This document shows, in pieces, positions 62,893-64,000 of a stretch of 64,000 nucleotides of DNA. The stretch comes from Vitis vinifera (Eukaryota > Streptophyta > Magnoliopsida > Vitales > Vitaceae): assembly GCF_030704535.1 (NCBI RefSeq), contig NC_081808.1, positions 18,226,501 through 18,290,500 on the forward strand. The letters run 5' to 3'. The stretch's first letter is position 1; every line of letters begins with the position of its first letter. A program made the translations under genes and the position numbers. The notes beneath the pieces are model-generated. The model was given only the letters and a program-made list of their open reading frames with translations, was not told the origin of the DNA and searched no databases.

Positions 62893-63524
62893 TGTAGGGA
62901 CCCCTCCCCTGATGACACGTGGCACGCATTTCTATCCGAATCAGCTCCATCCGGATCTCCCCAAGAGGACACGTGGCGCACCTCCCTTATCCGGACTCCC
63001 TCAGGGAAAGACACACGACACTCTCAAACATTACATCCGGACGACCGACATATCCTATCCGGATATGTTTGTCCAGATCGTTGACTAAAGTAAGCAAGTC
63101 TTACTACATCATTCCGACAGCCTGTCACGGCCCACGTTCCGCCGCCTACAGAGCGAAAGGACATGAATGATGGCAAGTCACTTCCCACAATCTCTGTCAG
63201 CCGCCCGTAGGGTGATGATGACCCTGCCACCACCTAAAGGCATCATGACAAGCCAAAAAGTCTCCCTACCATTAAAGAGGGAGACAGAGCTTCTGATACT
63301 ATATATAAAGACCTTCACACAAGGAGGAAGGTAAGCTTGTTATACCTAGTAAAAAGCCAATTGCTTAATCTCTCTAACCATGACTGACAAAACCATCGGA
63401 GGGTGTGTCCGGACACCCTGTTCGGACACCTTTTGCAGAGACGACTGAACCAAAACTCTATCTTGGTTGAAAGCGTGCGTCCATTTGACAGTTATGTGGA
63501 TCATTGGGACGCATGGCCTCAACA
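62893..63524 (+). mobile_element. Solo LTR of an LTR retrotransposon (fossil)
   Basis: 632 bp with TGTAGGG...CTCAACA termini (TG...CA) and a perfect 5-bp target duplication ATCTT on both sides (62,888-62,892 and 63,525-63,529). It is GC-richer than its surroundings, contains a TATATAAA box at 63,302-63,309 that sets the strand as plus, and has repeated (A/T)TCCGGA(C/T) motifs. No internal region is attached, so it arose by recombination between the two LTRs. Superfamily uncertain; Gypsy-like by length and composition. The intact target duplication suggests a moderate to young age. Confidence 0.85.
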
Positions 63525-63529
63525 ATCTT

Positions 63530-64000
63530 CAACCTTGAAAATGGAGAAGTGAAGTCTTAAACAAACATGTCATAGAGTGACTTTTTTCTTTTAGTTTTGT
63601 ATTAAATATATCTCCAAATATTTAAACTGGTCATGCTGCATCAAGAAGACAATTAGAGGAACCGGTAGAGTTTGCAAAGGCAAATGGATCAATCTTTGAA
63701 TGAGATTGATATCTTTCTACCAATCTACTCCAAGAGTTCAATTTTTGTTTTTCTGAAAATTTTTTATTATTCAACAAATTGATAACCATTTAACACAAGT
63801 TATTGATTTTATTTTCGTACCATTTATTTTTTTTTGCTTTTTTTTCATGGTTAACAAAACAAAAGAAAATGAATTCTTTTTTTTTTTTTTTCCTTTGAAT
63901 ATTCCATGAATAACCAAACAAGTGAAAAAATTTATATTCATTTTCTTAACTTTTTCTTTCCTTCCTTTTTTCCTCTCAATTTTCTTTTTCTCTCATTTTT
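63530..64000. other. AT-rich right edge, nothing recognised
   Basis: No gene is seen. T-rich runs and an AACCAAACAAGTGAAAAAAT-like string near 63,913 may be the edge of another MITE cut by the window end. Confidence 0.35.

Noticed and set aside
62919-63233. Open frames on both strands in a GC-richer stretch
   Set aside because: They lie wholly inside the solo LTR; GC content alone keeps them open.

Overview
The window looks like a dicot plant nuclear chromosome. It has intron-bearing genes, AT-rich intergenic DNA, TATA-box promoters, plant L1-type LINEs, a Copia retrotransposon and a plant hAT transposon. Gene sequences and repeat style fit grapevine (Vitis), but that is recognition from memory, not a database match. 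All recognised host genes lie on the minus strand.

Region 1 (1-1616) is the 5' end of a Copia-type LTR retrotransposon that continues past the left edge. Region 2 (about 1.6-24.4 kb) is a tandem array of twelve SAUR (small auxin-up RNA) loci, all minus strand and intronless. Nine have open frames, one of them with a displaced start. Two are pseudogenes, and one is open but probably broken. There are two main subfamilies, 2.5-15 kb and 18-24 kb. A 3.2-kb two-gene block (about 3.8-7.0 kb) recurs at about 10.4-13.65 kb. Upstream regions share a TATA box, a CAGCCCCAC-type box and, at three loci, the auxin-response core TGTCTC.

Region 3 (26.9-32.6 kb) is an RraA-like / HMG-aldolase-like gene. It has a single coding exon and probably a 5-kb 5'-UTR intron that hosts a decayed LINE. 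Region 4 (32.6-40.7 kb) is AT-rich intergenic DNA with LINE 3' tails and MITEs. One MITE carries a nested LINE tail. Region 5 (40.75-48.1 kb) is a complete six-exon isopentenyl-diphosphate isomerase gene (293 aa, splice sites all in frame). A second LINE fragment sits in its third intron.

Region 6 (49,756-58,631) is the most interesting. It is an 8.9-kb hAT transposon with a perfect 8-bp target-site duplication (AGCCCTCT), matching terminal repeats, and an intact two-exon 649-aa transposase with all expected catalytic residues. Between the transposase and the left end it carries sense-oriented, intron-containing fragments of three unrelated host genes: a pfkB-type sugar kinase, a Cdc2-related protein kinase and a CDC7-like kinase. 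It therefore looks like a gene-capturing (Pack-type) hAT that still encodes its own transposase. Region 7 (58.6-64 kb) is AT-rich, with a 0.9-kb repeat matching DNA left of the hAT and a solo LTR (62,893-63,524) with a 5-bp target duplication.

The genes do not form one pathway. The SAUR array is a growth-regulation cluster, IDI is an isoprenoid enzyme, and the rest is transposon-driven change. Splice sites, transcription starts and poly(A) sites are inferred from sequence alone.
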